Assembly: GCA_051453625.1 (NCBI GenBank)
Contig: JBOZIK010000001.1
Coordinates: 264,012,581-264,076,580, forward strand
Source: Welwitschia mirabilis
Lineage: Eukaryota; Gnetophyta; Gnetopsida; Welwitschiales
Direction: 5' to 3'
Length of the DNA stretch: 64,000 nucleotides
The stretch's first letter is position 1; the number at the start of each line of letters is the position of its first letter. Of the stretch, positions 22,860 to 34,541 are shown piece after piece. Both the position numbers and the translations under genes were made by a program. A model generated the notes under the pieces. It was not told the DNA's origin, made no database searches, and saw nothing but the letters and a program-made list of their open reading frames with translations.

Positions 22860-23990
22860 AGCCACATCTTTACATAGGTGTGAAGATTAAATCATGAGAA
22901 AATGTATGCCCAGATGGAAAAAATTAAACATTCTTCATCTTTGTTATGGTAATATTTTTAGAGGTCATTTTAGTGGATATAAAATAAGAATAAAAATTCT
23001 TTACTCTAGTTTTCGTTAACCTAGTCTTTTTCAGGAAACTTTTAATTTTGCTAAAAGGTGTAATTTGTCAACATTATGTTAGTCTTATTTGTTCTAATAA
23101 GATTATACTTAAACCTCTCCTTAAATGTAAACCTTTTGATTATTAGGAAATTAACTTTATAGGCCTTATTAAATCACTTTCTAATGATAAGAGCTATATT
23201 TTAGTTACTATTGATTACATTACTAAATGAGTTGAAGCTATTCCTACTTTTACGAATGACACCTGCACTGTTTAAACTTTTGTTAGAACTTATATTTTTC
23301 AATGTTTTGATTTTCCTAGGATTATTATTAGTGATTAAAAAATCATTTTATTAATTAACATTTTAAGAAACTTCTTTTATCTATTGGAATTAAACATAGA
23401 GTAGCTTATGCTTATCATTAAAAAACTAATGATCAAGTTGAAAATGCAAATAGAGAAATAAAGAAAATGCTACAAAAACTTATTTTTATCAATAAGAAAT
23501 CTTGGGCTTCTAAGCTTAATGATGTTATTTGAGTTTTCTATGCTACTTATTGTAATTCTTTTGGTTTTTCACTTTATAAACTTGTATATGAAAAAGTTTG
23601 TATTTTACTAGTTGATATGTGTTATTACTCTTATCATTATTCCAATCAACTTCTTATAGATCTTTATAAAAATCTTAAAAATATATTAGTATAAATTAAT
23701 TAACTAGATGAAAAATGTACATGTGCTATACATTTTTAACTCTTTAACAAAGCCCAAGCTAAATTCAAATATAATAGGAAGTTACTTCATAAAAAGTTTG
23801 AACTTGATCAACTTATTCTTTTATATAATACTAGAGTACATGTTTTAAATAAAAAGTTAACTTCTAAATGATTAGGTCCTTGTCTTATAAAGAAATTACA
23901 TTCTAATGGATCTATTAATATTTCTAACTCAGACACTAAGGAGATTTAAAAAGTTAATGGATAAAGGTTGAAAATATATGAAAAAAACCT
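22860..23990 (+). pseudogene. pol: Integrase of family A
   Basis: Order fits gypsy integrase. Remnants of the zinc-binding GH..C..C part lie at about 22960-23100. Core-like pieces 'KSLSNDKSYILVTIDYITK' (about 23165-23227) and 'VEAIPTFTNDTCTVQTF' follow, with TGA at 23228-23230 replacing Trp of the K-W-V-E-A block. The C-terminal stretch includes 'TKPKLNSNIIGSY'-like and 'LFYIILEYMF'-like pieces. Catalytic D,D,E cannot all be read. Ends near 23990, after which no pol homology is seen. Confidence 0.8.
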
Positions 23991-26220
23991 CTTAATGCAA
24001 CCTTGAATATGATAGAAGTAATTGTTTTAGATGTTTATCTCAATGAATATAACATCCATCCTATCATTATCTTAATTCTCTCTTATCTTATTCCTTTGGT
24101 AGATGTTATGATGTCACCTAGTCATCTTTAAAACTTAACTTATGTGTTTACTTTATGAAGTTTCCATAACTAATATTTGTACTTGGCATCTTTATAGTGA
24201 TAACATTGGATTCACTGAATCTTTAGACATTCACATGTCTATGAACTTTACTTTAAAGGAAGATGTTTTGGTTCTTATGTCTTTTTCTAATAGTGTAAAA
24301 TCTTTGGTTGTTTAAGTATGTTCTTTTCTATCTTTTATCTCACTTATTTACCTTCATCTTTTTGAGTGTGTGATCATGTGGAAATTATTTGTATAAAAAA
24401 ATAATAACTATAATCTATTATATCTATGCTAAAATACGTGGCTAGCATGATGTCCTATCATACTAGGATAAAGTTTTCTAAAAGAAACTTTTGACCATCT
24501 TAGTAGCTATGGGAATTCCACTAGGAGGCCAGTTGACTATGCTTCATAGGTCCTTACTTCTCTAATTGTGGCTACACTCCCCTCATCATAGAAAGTAGTA
24601 ATAAGATACTATAGAATCAGTGGTATCCTCATATTATTATAGGCATTTCTTATTTTCTATACTCTTATATTGCCATCTAATCATTTTACTTTTGAGAATT
24701 TAGATGTGTTTTGGGATGTGAGTAGTTGAGTTCATTTTTTACTAGCATTTGATCTTAACATTTATTATTTTAAACACTTGATCTTTAGTATCATCATAAT
24801 CATTGCCTTGTCAAGTGAAACTTTATGGAGTTAATGCATTTTATCATGCATCTTTACTTAGGTGGTTTTATGATGTCTTCTAAGAGGGTTTTCTAGGTTA
24901 GAATTTAGGTTAATAAGCTATATTTTTCATTTTTCTTATCTCCATTTACTTTTTTCTTTTCCTTGATTTTTTGGTTTGTTATTTTAAAGTCATTTCCATA
25001 CTTTTTCATCATAATTTAGGACCTTATCATTTATTAGTCTACTTGTTGTCATTCATGTTATTCTTTATCAACCATAAGTTGATTTTCTTTTATCATTTTA
25101 ATTAGATAATCTTCTCTTATTCTTCATGATTTTTATGAGATTCCTTTTTATCTTTTGGAGTTCTACATATTTTTATTATTATTTATTAGTTTGGGCACAT
25201 TGTTTTAGTTTTTTAAACATGTTTCAATTCACTTAGTACATTTGCATCATCCATTCTTTTGATTCTTTTGCATTTTCCTCATCATCCTTATTTCATCATG
25301 ACTTTTTACTATTCCCTTTTTTTTGAGTTTTTTGATACATTTTGATACATTTACATTAATATTTGATTCTAAATTGTTTAACTAATATGTTCATGTTTTT
25401 AAGAACTTTTTAAGTCCTATCATCCACCTATTCATCTAGATAATAGTGGAGAATGACCTAAGATTTTTTTTGACAGTCATCCTAGGGCTGTCATTTAGAC
25501 AACATGATCTAATGATGGTTTGATAAAACCATTGGCTAACTTATTTTCCTTCATTTTCCTTTTATTCTTTATTATTTTTATTTATTCTTTATAGAGATAA
25601 TAGTATCCCTAGTCCCTACTGACATTCTGGAACTTATCCCAGTTAATTCATATCCTAGATTATTAGTTTTCATTAGATTTTACAAAATGAGGTATGTTTT
25701 TCTTTATTTATTATTATTTTTAATTTTTCTTTACTTTTTAAGACTTTCAGCACATATTTTTCATGTATGTTATTTAATTTTTTTTCCTCTTTGATTTGAA
25801 ACTTATGGATTTTATTTTTACTCTTTATTTTTTAAGATATGATGAATTATGTACTTTATAAGGTAGAATTAGGTTTTTAACTTTAAAACTTATTTTTCAT
25901 AAATAGTAAGTCAAAACATAATAGTTCTTTAGGGAAAATTGATAGGTATGAATGCTCTATGATTCTAATAGATTAGATTTCTCATTTAATTATTTTTATT
26001 TTTTTACCTTTTGTGGGGCCCTTTATTTTACATTTTTCAACCTTTTTACATGTTTCATATTTTCCTTCACATAATTAGGCAATACAAGATGTATTAATAC
26101 TTTTGAAAGGGGAAAAAACATATTTTTATGTTTTTTACCAATCTGTGGAATCATTTCAAGCTTCTAGGTGATACATCTTAAAGATTTCTACTTGACTTAG
26201 TTTAACATATTTCATATTTA
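23991..26220 (+). other. Long non-coding region downstream of pol in family A
   Basis: No protein signal. The stretch is shared with 31030-32740 and, in minus orientation, with about 61600-60060, so it belongs to the element. Shared landmarks include 'TTTAGACATTcACATgTCTATGAAC' (24220; minus strand near 61510) and 'GTGGCTACACTCCCCTCATCAT' (24567; minus strand near 61140). It contains one CATCTAGATAA word at about 25433. Confidence 0.6.
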
Positions 26221-27480
26221 TGACTAATTAGGCCATATACATGTAGAGCTAGATAGGCTTAGGCAGAAGCCGAGGTTGTAGAGTAGAAGGCTAGTCCATT
26301 AAAACCATTGAATGTTAAGTGAGTAAAGCTAGTTCGCCCTTCACCTCAGCATGCTAGATCCCTTATGATTCAAATAGTGGCCATCAGTGTTGAGAGACAT
26401 TTTAAGGATTTAATGAGCTAATTGGACTCAGACATAAATTAAAGACTTATAGATCAATAGTTTTGGTGGATTTTAAACACATAGGAGGCATACCATGTGT
26501 TAGAGACTAGGGAGTTTTATGATATAATTCCTATAAAGTGGTGTCCAGACACTCATGGCTAGCTCATTAATATGATCATAGCCATTATTCAAGGCCATGA
26601 GATTATGATCCTCTTGAGCCACATTGCTATAGTAACTAATCTAAATGGTATAGGAAGCATACATATTTTATCAGCTAGTGCAATAGAGAAGTACCATGCT
26701 TAGGACATAGCACTTAAAATTCTAGTTGATTTAACTCTAGGTAAGTGGGGAGTTTTAGTTATTCAATTATTACCTACCTATCAGATCCTACATAGAGGGA
26801 TAATTCATAACATTAATCAATCATTCCATAACATTCATACAATGGACATATACAAATATTAACAGTATTCAAACAAGAAGAGTATATGGACTTACTGACC
26901 TTCATTTAGAGGAGACTTGGGATCATGATTAAGGCATGAGAGCTTTAGACTCTAGGATATCCATGTCTTTTCTCAAGCATATTTAAATGCTTTGGCATAC
27001 CCAATCCTATGGTTGAGCAAAGATTTACACATATCTAGACTTCATATTATCACCTATAGAATATGGGAATCTAGATACCAGAAGAGGCAAAGAGATATTA
27101 GGTACAGAGACCTACTATCGGTGCTACTTTAGATTAGATTCAGGCTCTCCAAATAGAGACTATAAAGATAATTAGAGAGATAATGGACTGAGGCATCTTT
27201 ATACTTAAGCAAAGGATCACAACCATTGAGATGAAAGTATACTACATTGAGAAGTAGCTAGTTAATATGCAATAATGCATTTTACAATAAAGCATGATGT
27301 GATAGTAGACCTATCAGAGATAGTTAAAATGTAGGAAGATGAGAGAGCATGTACCATCATGTGTCATTGGACCTCCATTTCTATATATATCTTGAGCATC
27401 CTCCCTCTTCTTCACCTTCTTCTAAGCCTACTGCACATTAGGAATTCGTCATAACTAGACAAAGTGAGTAACTTATTTAT
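26221..27480 (+). pseudogene. Extra ORF between pol and the 3' LTR (unrecognised, conserved)
   Basis: This part again gives protein-like translation: 'FEHIGGIPCVRDWEFYD'-like, 'HGWLINMIIAIIQGHEIMIL' (about 26550-26610), 'LSHIAIVTNLNGIGSIHIL', then towards the end 'SLDLHFYIYLEHPPSSS' near 27370. The second family-A copy (32740-33990) encodes aligned peptides ('MIIATIHGYKIMIL', 'NRIAIVIDIDGIKNTHIHL', 'SLDHHFLIDIKHPPS'), arguing for former coding constraint. Athila-type elements often carry an env-like ORF in this position; I cannot identify signal peptide, membrane segment or known domain here. Broken by several stops. Confidence 0.6.
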
Positions 27481-27983
27481 TTTAAATTATGTAAGTTCCC
27501 CTCCATAGATTATACAAAAATCATGATTTATATATAAACATATTATTTTTGAGTATCATCATAGTGTATATTTTTATTACTGGATATTATGCATATTTTT
27601 ACATATTATTTTTGATATTTCATAATGAGATTGTTTATGTTATACATTATTATTTTTTAATCTAATATACATTTTAGTAGAGGGCTATTAATTGTTAGTA
27701 TATTTATTACTAATATTTCTAAAAAAAATTCATAGACTTCTATTTTTCAAGACCAATTTTTTAGCCTATTATCCCTCCATCATCCAGATAACCACTAGGA
27801 TAATAGTACGACCACTTGTACTACATAGGTGAAATTTTTAGTTATCTATTTTTGTCATTTTATTTACATTTTAAGATTTGTAAAATTCTTTCTAAGGTTA
27901 TTTCATAATTTCATAGTTGATCTATTGTTAGACAATCTAGCTAAATATTATGGTGATTTGCCTAGTTTTATTAGGGACTAATA
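27481..27983 (+). other. 3' untranslated region before the polypurine tract
   Basis: AT-rich, no coding. Includes 'CCATCATCCAGATAACC' (about 27778), a variant of the leader ATCTAGAT word. Confidence 0.45.
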
Positions 27984-28001
27984 AGGCTAAGTGGGAGGCT
28001 A
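27984..28001 (+). promoter_or_regulatory. Polypurine tract of family A
   Basis: AAGGCTAAGTGGGAGG directly before LTR start TGTTACAC at 28002. The same GGCTAAGTRGGAGG occurs at 21-34, and a GCTAAGTGAGGAA form on the minus strand at about 60050. Confidence 0.75.
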
Positions 28002-29251
28002 TGTTACACTACCAAATTGTATGTATTTGATAGGGTTTTTTGAGTAGTTTTGCATAACATTAGATATGTTTATGCTAAGTTTTGACAATAATGAAAAGAT
28101 AAGGCTAATGTCATGAAAATATGAAATCTTCATTATGTTTGATAGCATTTGAAGCAAGTTATAATACTTTCTATCTAAAGCAATAATCTTGTAATTGAAG
28201 AGGCTAATATAATATAAGAAATACTTTACAAAATCTAGTCTTCATCTCATCATTCTAAAACTTGTATGAATAATAGAATTACTTAAGTTAAAAAGGAAGC
28301 TTACTAGATTAACTTGGTAGCTGATGTGGAACTTATATGATAAGGCATTGTCTCTTGTAATGTTCAAATGACTAGCAGGATGACACCTAAAAATAATGCT
28401 TTACTAAACTTCACCAAACTTTAGCCATGTATCTTGCATCTTCTTGGGTGGCTATTAGGGTTATTAGTACATCTATTTGTACTTACTAATTTTAAACTCT
28501 ATTTTTTAATAAATACCTTCTCCTTGCTTGACTTCATTTTCATCTTCTTTGCCATCAAAATTTCTTTTGATAGTAGATCAAAAGGTAGGACATCTAATCA
28601 TTATTGTTGTAAAGAGATGTCTTTCTTGGTATTGAGTTGTGTATCTTTTATTGAGGTGCTACTACTTTGTAACATGAATGTTGATTCACTTTAATTAAAA
28701 CTCTATTTTTCTTTTCATATCTTTTGTTATGTGAATCTCTCTTATGGTTGATATTGCTTTTGATTCCATGATAGCTTCATTAATGATATAGATTATAAGG
28801 GTAACCTTTGTTAAGGTTAATATTACTATTTTAGGTTCATTGCATTTAATTTCCTAGATTAACCTTATATTGTTTTTATATTTTGTTTAATGTACTTGAC
28901 CTAGTGATGGCTTTCCTTTATTGATCTAGATTATATAGGGTCGATTTTTATGATAAGTTAATTTAATAATTGGATAGAAGTTGCATGTAGAAAAGGTTTT
29001 GCATTTCATTTGTATAGTGTATTCATTTGCATTATTATTTTGCATTATTAGTTTATTCAACTTTAAGGTTACATAAGTGTTTTGTTTTTGAAATCAATTT
29101 TCTTTTTTCTTGCTCGTGCGTTCAATGGGATTATGACATTTAGATCACTCCCATCTATATTAGTGTATTATATTATGTAAAATCTATATATATTTGTGAT
29201 TTATAGGATTTATTTGAGGATATAATATTTGCATAAATACGCATCAAAACA
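28002..29251 (+). repeat. Middle LTR of the family-A array
   Basis: Begins TGTTACACTACCAAATTG and ends CAAAACA. Co-linear with 4967-6215 over its full length. It is followed by 'ATGG..ATTAAGAAGAAAGG', a degenerate match to the primer-site and leader start after the first LTR. It therefore serves as 3' LTR of the first unit and 5' LTR of a second, largely deleted unit. Confidence 0.85.
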
Positions 29252-30833
29252 ATGGTTATTAAGAAGAAAGGTTATTAAAAATATAAATTTATAAGTACTT
29301 AACATAAGTATTATTTAAGTTAATCTAGATCTCTGATATCAAGTTGTGACACCCTCTTTTCTTTTACCCTAATTAAGTACTATTTTTTTTACTTCCTTTC
29401 TTCTTTAATATTTTTACCTCATAAATATAATGGAATATACTACCAAATTCTACGTACTCCGTTATTAGAATTTCTATATTCTAAGAAAGAAAAATCATAT
29501 TAATAGTATATATTTATTTCTAGGATATTTTGGTTTACAAATAATAGTAATGTCATAAGTTTATGTCCTTCATTTTTTCCTAGTTTTTCATCACATAAAA
29601 GATATATTGGAAATAGTTGAGGAGATGTAAACTTGTTGTCAACATATATGAATAAGTTTTAAGGATAATACCTAACCAATAGAATAAGAGGTTGCAACTT
29701 TAATTAATGGCATTCCAACTCAATATTTGGCCATTCTCTAGACATGTGTTAGTTTTACTGTAGGTTTTAAACTATACAAATATGAGTGGATAAAACTTTA
29801 TGGGCTTTCACTTCACCCTAATATACCCTCAATATAGGTGACAAGTGGTACATAAGGTGGATGCATGCTTCCAAATAACCCTTAATTCCTTGAAGCATAT
29901 TTGGATGATGTAACATAATCCATTGATACTAAAGGATCAAGACATTAAGCTAGAGTAAGTTCATACATGGGTCAGATAGGAGAGTAATAATTAATTCCAA
30001 TTATAAAAGGGTATTATAAAAAAAAAATGCAATTAGTGATAAAATCCAAGTGTGGGAATGAACATTATTAGAATTATCTTAATTTAGTCCTATTCAATAA
30101 ATACATCACATAAATGTATACAAATAACTAATGTGGATATTTAATGAATTATTTATCTAATTATAATAATTTTAATCATCATTTAGTTTATTTTATAGAA
30201 ACAACCATAAAAAGAAAGCAAGCATACAAGAATATTTCTATTTTCAAGATTATAATAATAGAAATCTAGATAAAGGGAATATTCTTTTCTTTTCTATTTG
30301 AATAAGGAAATATTATTTTCTTTTTCTTTTAATAATAAAAATATTCAAATGTATTAAATAACATCTTAATAATGTATTAAAAATAAACTAAAACATACTT
30401 AGAGCTATGCTAATCCTAGAAATATTCTTTCATGTTCATATGACAATATCCATGGATTGGTGAAAATAAGGTAAATAAAAGAAAGTATAGCTCAAGCATA
30501 ATTTTTAAGATATAAACCTTTATTCAATATTTATATAGCTACATTATACGGTTAAAAAATAATAAGCTAGAGACTACTTATGTTACTTGAACTACTAATG
30601 TAAAAAGTCTTACAAGCATGCACATTCAAAGTAAGATTTAAAAAAATAGTTAAAGAGATATTTCTACAAATAAATATTACTTATAGGTAATTTAAGTTAA
30701 ATTACTAATAGAAACATATTTATATACTAAATTTTCCTAAAATAATTTATGTAATCATTTTTCTATAATTTTAAACATTAATTATAACATTTTTAGGCTC
30801 TAAGGAGACATCATAGTTAAAAATTAATAATTA
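29252..30833. other. Remnant second internal region; possible minus-strand LTR end
   Basis: The first ~80 bases resemble a leader. At about 29325-29350 'CTCTGATATCAAGTTGTGACACCC' reads on the minus strand as an LTR end (GGGTGTCACA) followed by an iMet-like primer site (TTGATATCAGAG). This suggests the end of another LTR element occupying 29347 onward in minus orientation. No coding sequence is seen in the following 1.5 kb. Confidence 0.4.
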
Positions 30834-30933
30834 NNNNNNNNNNNNNNNNNNNNNNNNNNNNNNNNNNNNNNNNNNNNNNNNNNNNNNNNNNNNNNNNNNN
30901 NNNNNNNNNNNNNNNNNNNNNNNNNNNNNNNNN
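30834..30933. other. Assembly gap, 100 N
   Basis: A run of exactly 100 N, directly next to a long (TG)n run that probably stalled assembly. Confidence 0.95.
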
Positions 30934-31005
<72 letters not shown>

Positions 31006-31010
31006 TGTGC
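30934..31010. repeat. (TG)n microsatellite
   Basis: About 34 uninterrupted TG units, then GCGCGTGTGC. It sits between a gap and the truncated 3' region of family A; the true length is unknown because the gap touches it. The Thr-His and Cys-Val open frames here are artefacts of the repeat. Confidence 0.95.
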
Positions 31011-31024
31011 ACAAACACATATAC

Positions 31025-34000
31025 ACATACATAATGATCATAATATATTGTATTTATGCTAAGATACATGGTAACTATGATTTCCTACCAAAATGGGTAA
31101 ATTCTTTTAGAAGAAATCTTTGGAAATTTTAGTAGCTCTGGAAACTCAACTAGGGGATTATTTGGTCATGCTTCATGAGTCTTTACTTCTTTAACTATGG
31201 TTGCACTTCCCTAATCATGGAAAGCAATAGTAAAACTTTTAGATTATAGAATTAGTGGTGTTCCTAGTATTATTAGAGAAATTGCTTGTTTCTTAAACTT
31301 TTAGTATTCCTACATAATCATTTCACTATTGAGGATTTAAATGAGTTTTAAGATGTGAACAAGTAAGTTCATTTTAAGTAGCTTTTAATCCCATTATTAA
31401 TTAAGTATCCCATTATTCATTATTTTAAGTACTTAATCTTTAATCTCATTATAATTACTACTTTTTTGAGTGAAACTTTATAGAGTTAATACATTTAGTT
31501 ATGCATCTTTGCTTAGGTGGATTTATGATTTTTTCTAAGGGGGTTTTCTAGGTTAGAGTTTAAGGTAAGTAAGCTATCTTATTTATGGTCCTTATGTTCA
31601 TTTCCATTCTATCTTTCTTTGGGTTCTTTTTTAATTATTTGAAAGTCATTTCTATTCTTTTTTACCATCATTTATAGGACCTTATTATTTAGTAGTTTCT
31701 TTGTCATTATTTCCATTTTACTCATATTATTTTTATCAATTAAAATTTGACTTTATTTTAGCATTTTAAATAGATGATCTTCTGTCGATTATTACAAGGT
31801 TCCTTTAAATATTTTAGAGTTATATATATTTTCATGATTATTTTTTAGTTTAGACACATTTATTCAGGTTTCTTTGACAGTTTTCAACTTACTTAGTGCA
31901 TTTTCATCATCCTATCTTTTAATTATTTTGTGTTTTCTTCATTTTATATCCTTGTTCATCATAACTTTTCATCATTTTCTATTTCTTGAGTTTTTTAATA
32001 AAACCTAATACCTTCACATTAATATTTGAACCTAACTTGTTAGGCTAACATCTTCATTTTTAAAAAAATTTTCGAAGTCTTATTACCTATGTGGTCATCT
32101 AGATAACATGGAGGAACCAGTTGAGATTTTTTTGGACAATCATCCTAGGGTTTTCATGTAAACGATGTGACTAGATAATAATGTAAAGAAATGACAAGTT
32201 ACTTTCTTTTTCTCCAATTTTCTTTTCTTCTCTATTATTTTCATCTATTCCTTTAAGAGATGATAGTCACTTTAATTCATATCAATGTTTGGAAACTTTC
32301 CCCAGTCAAATTTGTGCCCTAGATTGTGAATTTCTAGTGAATTTTGCAAAATGAGGTATGCTTTTATCTTCTTCATTGTTTTCAATTTTTTCTCCCATTT
32401 TGGGATCTTTTAGTACTTAGTTTCCACGTATATTATTCAATTTTTTATGCTTTTCAATTTCAGGATATGATCTTCACTGGGAAAATTGATCAGTATGATG
32501 AGCCCTACAACTCTACTATATTAGATTTTTCATTTGAAAACTTTCATTTTTCACCTTGTGTGGGGCCTATTAGTTTTATACCTTTCAATGTTTTTACGTG
32601 TTTCACATTTTTTTCACATAATTAGGCAATATGAGATACATTGATAAACTTGAAAGGAAGAGGAGGGCAAGACATATTTTTATAATTTTTACACATTAAA
32701 AACTAGATTATGAGGCCACTTAATCTTGCATGATGCATTTTGTATTTGTGAGTTATTAGGCTAAACACACATAGAATGTGATAGGATAAGGTAAAATTTA
32801 AGGTATTAGAGTAGGAAGTGGATCCATTAGAATCATCAGAGGTTGAGTTAGCAGAGCCAATTCACCCTTCACCTTGTTACACTAGGTTTCTCATGATTTA
32901 GATAATTGCCATTTGTGTAGAGAGATATTTTGGAGATTTCATGGGCCATTTAGAGCTAGAGGTGGATCAAAGTGCTGATAGATCTATAAATCCAATATGT
33001 GGCATATTATGTGTTAGAGACTAGAGACGTTTATGATACTACTCATATAAAGTGACACCCTAATGCTCATGACTGACTCGTTGATATGATTATAGCTACC
33101 ATTCATGGATACAAGATCATGATTCTTATAAACCGCATTGCTATAGTTATTGATATAGATGGTATCAAGAATACACACATTCATTTAGCTAGTGGTATAG
33201 AGGAGCACTGTGCTTATGGTGTAGCATTAGATATTCTAGCTTATTTAACCACTGATAGGCATAGAGTTTTGGTTACACAGTTATTTCCTACCTATTAAAT
33301 TTTACTAAGGTCTGATTCATAACATTAGACCATCATTTTTTGATAGTTATAAAATAATTATATAACTCTAGATGTTAGCAGTGTTTAAGAGGAGGAGCAA
33401 ATGAATCTACTAACTTTTATTTGGAGGAGAAGACTCATAAGTATGATTGAGGTACACTAGCTTCAAACTATGAAATATCCTTGCCTCCTCTCAGCCATGT
33501 TCAGGTGCTTTGATATACCTGAACCTGTGAACAAGTAGCAAATTACACATATTCAAACTTCATCTTATTACCTATAGGATATGTGCATCTAAATACTAGG
33601 AGAGGTAGAGAGACCTTAGGTACAGAGTCTTGTGGTCGGCATTACTTTTGAATATATTTAGGCTCCCTTAATACAGATAACATAGAGCATCTAAGAGATG
33701 ATATATTATGGTATTACTTCAGTTAAGAAGAGGATCTTGATGGTTGAAATGATAGTGTAGCATGCTGAGGAGTAACTGGTTAATATGAGATAGTGCATCT
33801 TATGTATCAAGCACAATGTAATAGTTGACCTCCTAGAGATGGTTAAAGTGCAAGAAGATAAGATAGCATGCACTATCATGACATCATTAGACCACCATTT
33901 CCTTATAGATATTAAGCATCCTCCTTCTTGTTCACTTGCACCTAAGCCTACTATTAATCAGGAGTTTATTATGACTATATTAGGGAATTGATTTATTTAT

Positions 34001-34090
34001 GTTGCATTATATGTCTTTTCCTCTGTGAATTGAATAAAAACTCATGATTTATATAGGTATATTTAAGTACCATTATGATATATAGATATA
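31025..34090 (+). mobile_element. Second copy of the family-A 3' region (5'-truncated)
   Basis: Parallels 24405-27550 in order: 'tatgctaaGatacatGG' start, the 'CTACACTCCCCTCATCAT'-type block (31200), 'GGTGGATTTATGATTTTTTCTAAGGGGGTTTTCTAGG' landmarks (31515-31550), the CATCTAGATAA word (about 32096) and the extra ORF. Everything upstream of the 3' region (gag, pol) is missing in this unit. Confidence 0.82.
32740..33990 (+). pseudogene. Second copy of the unrecognised post-pol ORF
   Basis: Aligned to 26221-27480. It keeps a 70-codon open piece (33086-33298) beginning MIIATIHGYKIM and containing 'GVALDILAYLTTDRHRVLV'. A later piece 'ACTIMTSLDHHFLIDIKHPP' (about 33868-33930) matches the other copy. 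Stops and frameshifts separate the pieces. Function unknown; by position it would correspond to an env-like ORF of Athila-type elements. Confidence 0.58.
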
Positions 34091-34094
34091 TCAT

Positions 34095-34536
34095 TTTTGA
34101 GTATCATTATTAGTTTAGGTGCATTGCATTTCATTTTCTATATTAAATTTGCATTGTTTTAATATTCTATTCAACATACTTCATATCTTAAGTTGGTTTT
34201 GGTCTAATGATAGATTTTGTTGATTGATCTAGGTTATGTAGGATTGATCTCCATGACAAGTTGATTTAGTAATAGGATAGATGTTGCATTTAGAATAGAT
34301 CTTGCATCTCATTTACATAGTATGTTTATTTACATTGTTATTTTACATTGCTATTGTTCTACTTAGGGATTACATAAGTATTTCATTTTAAAATCAATTC
34401 TCTTTCTTCTCACTTATGCCTTCAATGGAATTATGATATTTAAGTTACCACAATATATATTAGTATGTTATATTATGTAATGTATATATTAGTATTATTT
34501 TTAGTATTTATTTAAGGATGTAACATCACCACAACA
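34095..34536 (+). repeat. Third LTR of the family-A array (only its last ~440 bases)
   Basis: Enters LTR homology at 'TTAGTTTAGGTGCATTGCATTT' (about 34108; compare 28822) without the first part of the LTR, so the 3' untranslated end, polypurine tract and LTR start were deleted. Ends ACCACAACA at 34536, matching the ACAACA end of the first LTR at 6215. Confidence 0.78.
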
Positions 34537-34541
34537 CCTAG
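34537..34541. repeat. Right target-site duplication CCTAG of the family-A block
   Basis: CCTAG follows the last LTR and pairs with TCTAG at 4962-4966 (one C/T change). Copia protease sequence begins immediately after it on the minus strand. Confidence 0.7.

Noticed and set aside
4967-29251. A single two-LTR element ending at 29251 with flanks TCTAG and ATGGT
   Set aside because: The flanks do not match there, while CCTAG after 34536 matches TCTAG and copia coding resumes exactly at that point.
30817-31069. Open frames of Thr-His or Cys-Val repeats
   Set aside because: They are translations of the (TG)n microsatellite and the adjoining N run, not proteins.
26221-33990. Naming the post-pol ORF as envelope
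   Set aside because: Only its position suggests this; no signal peptide, membrane segment or known env motif could be read.
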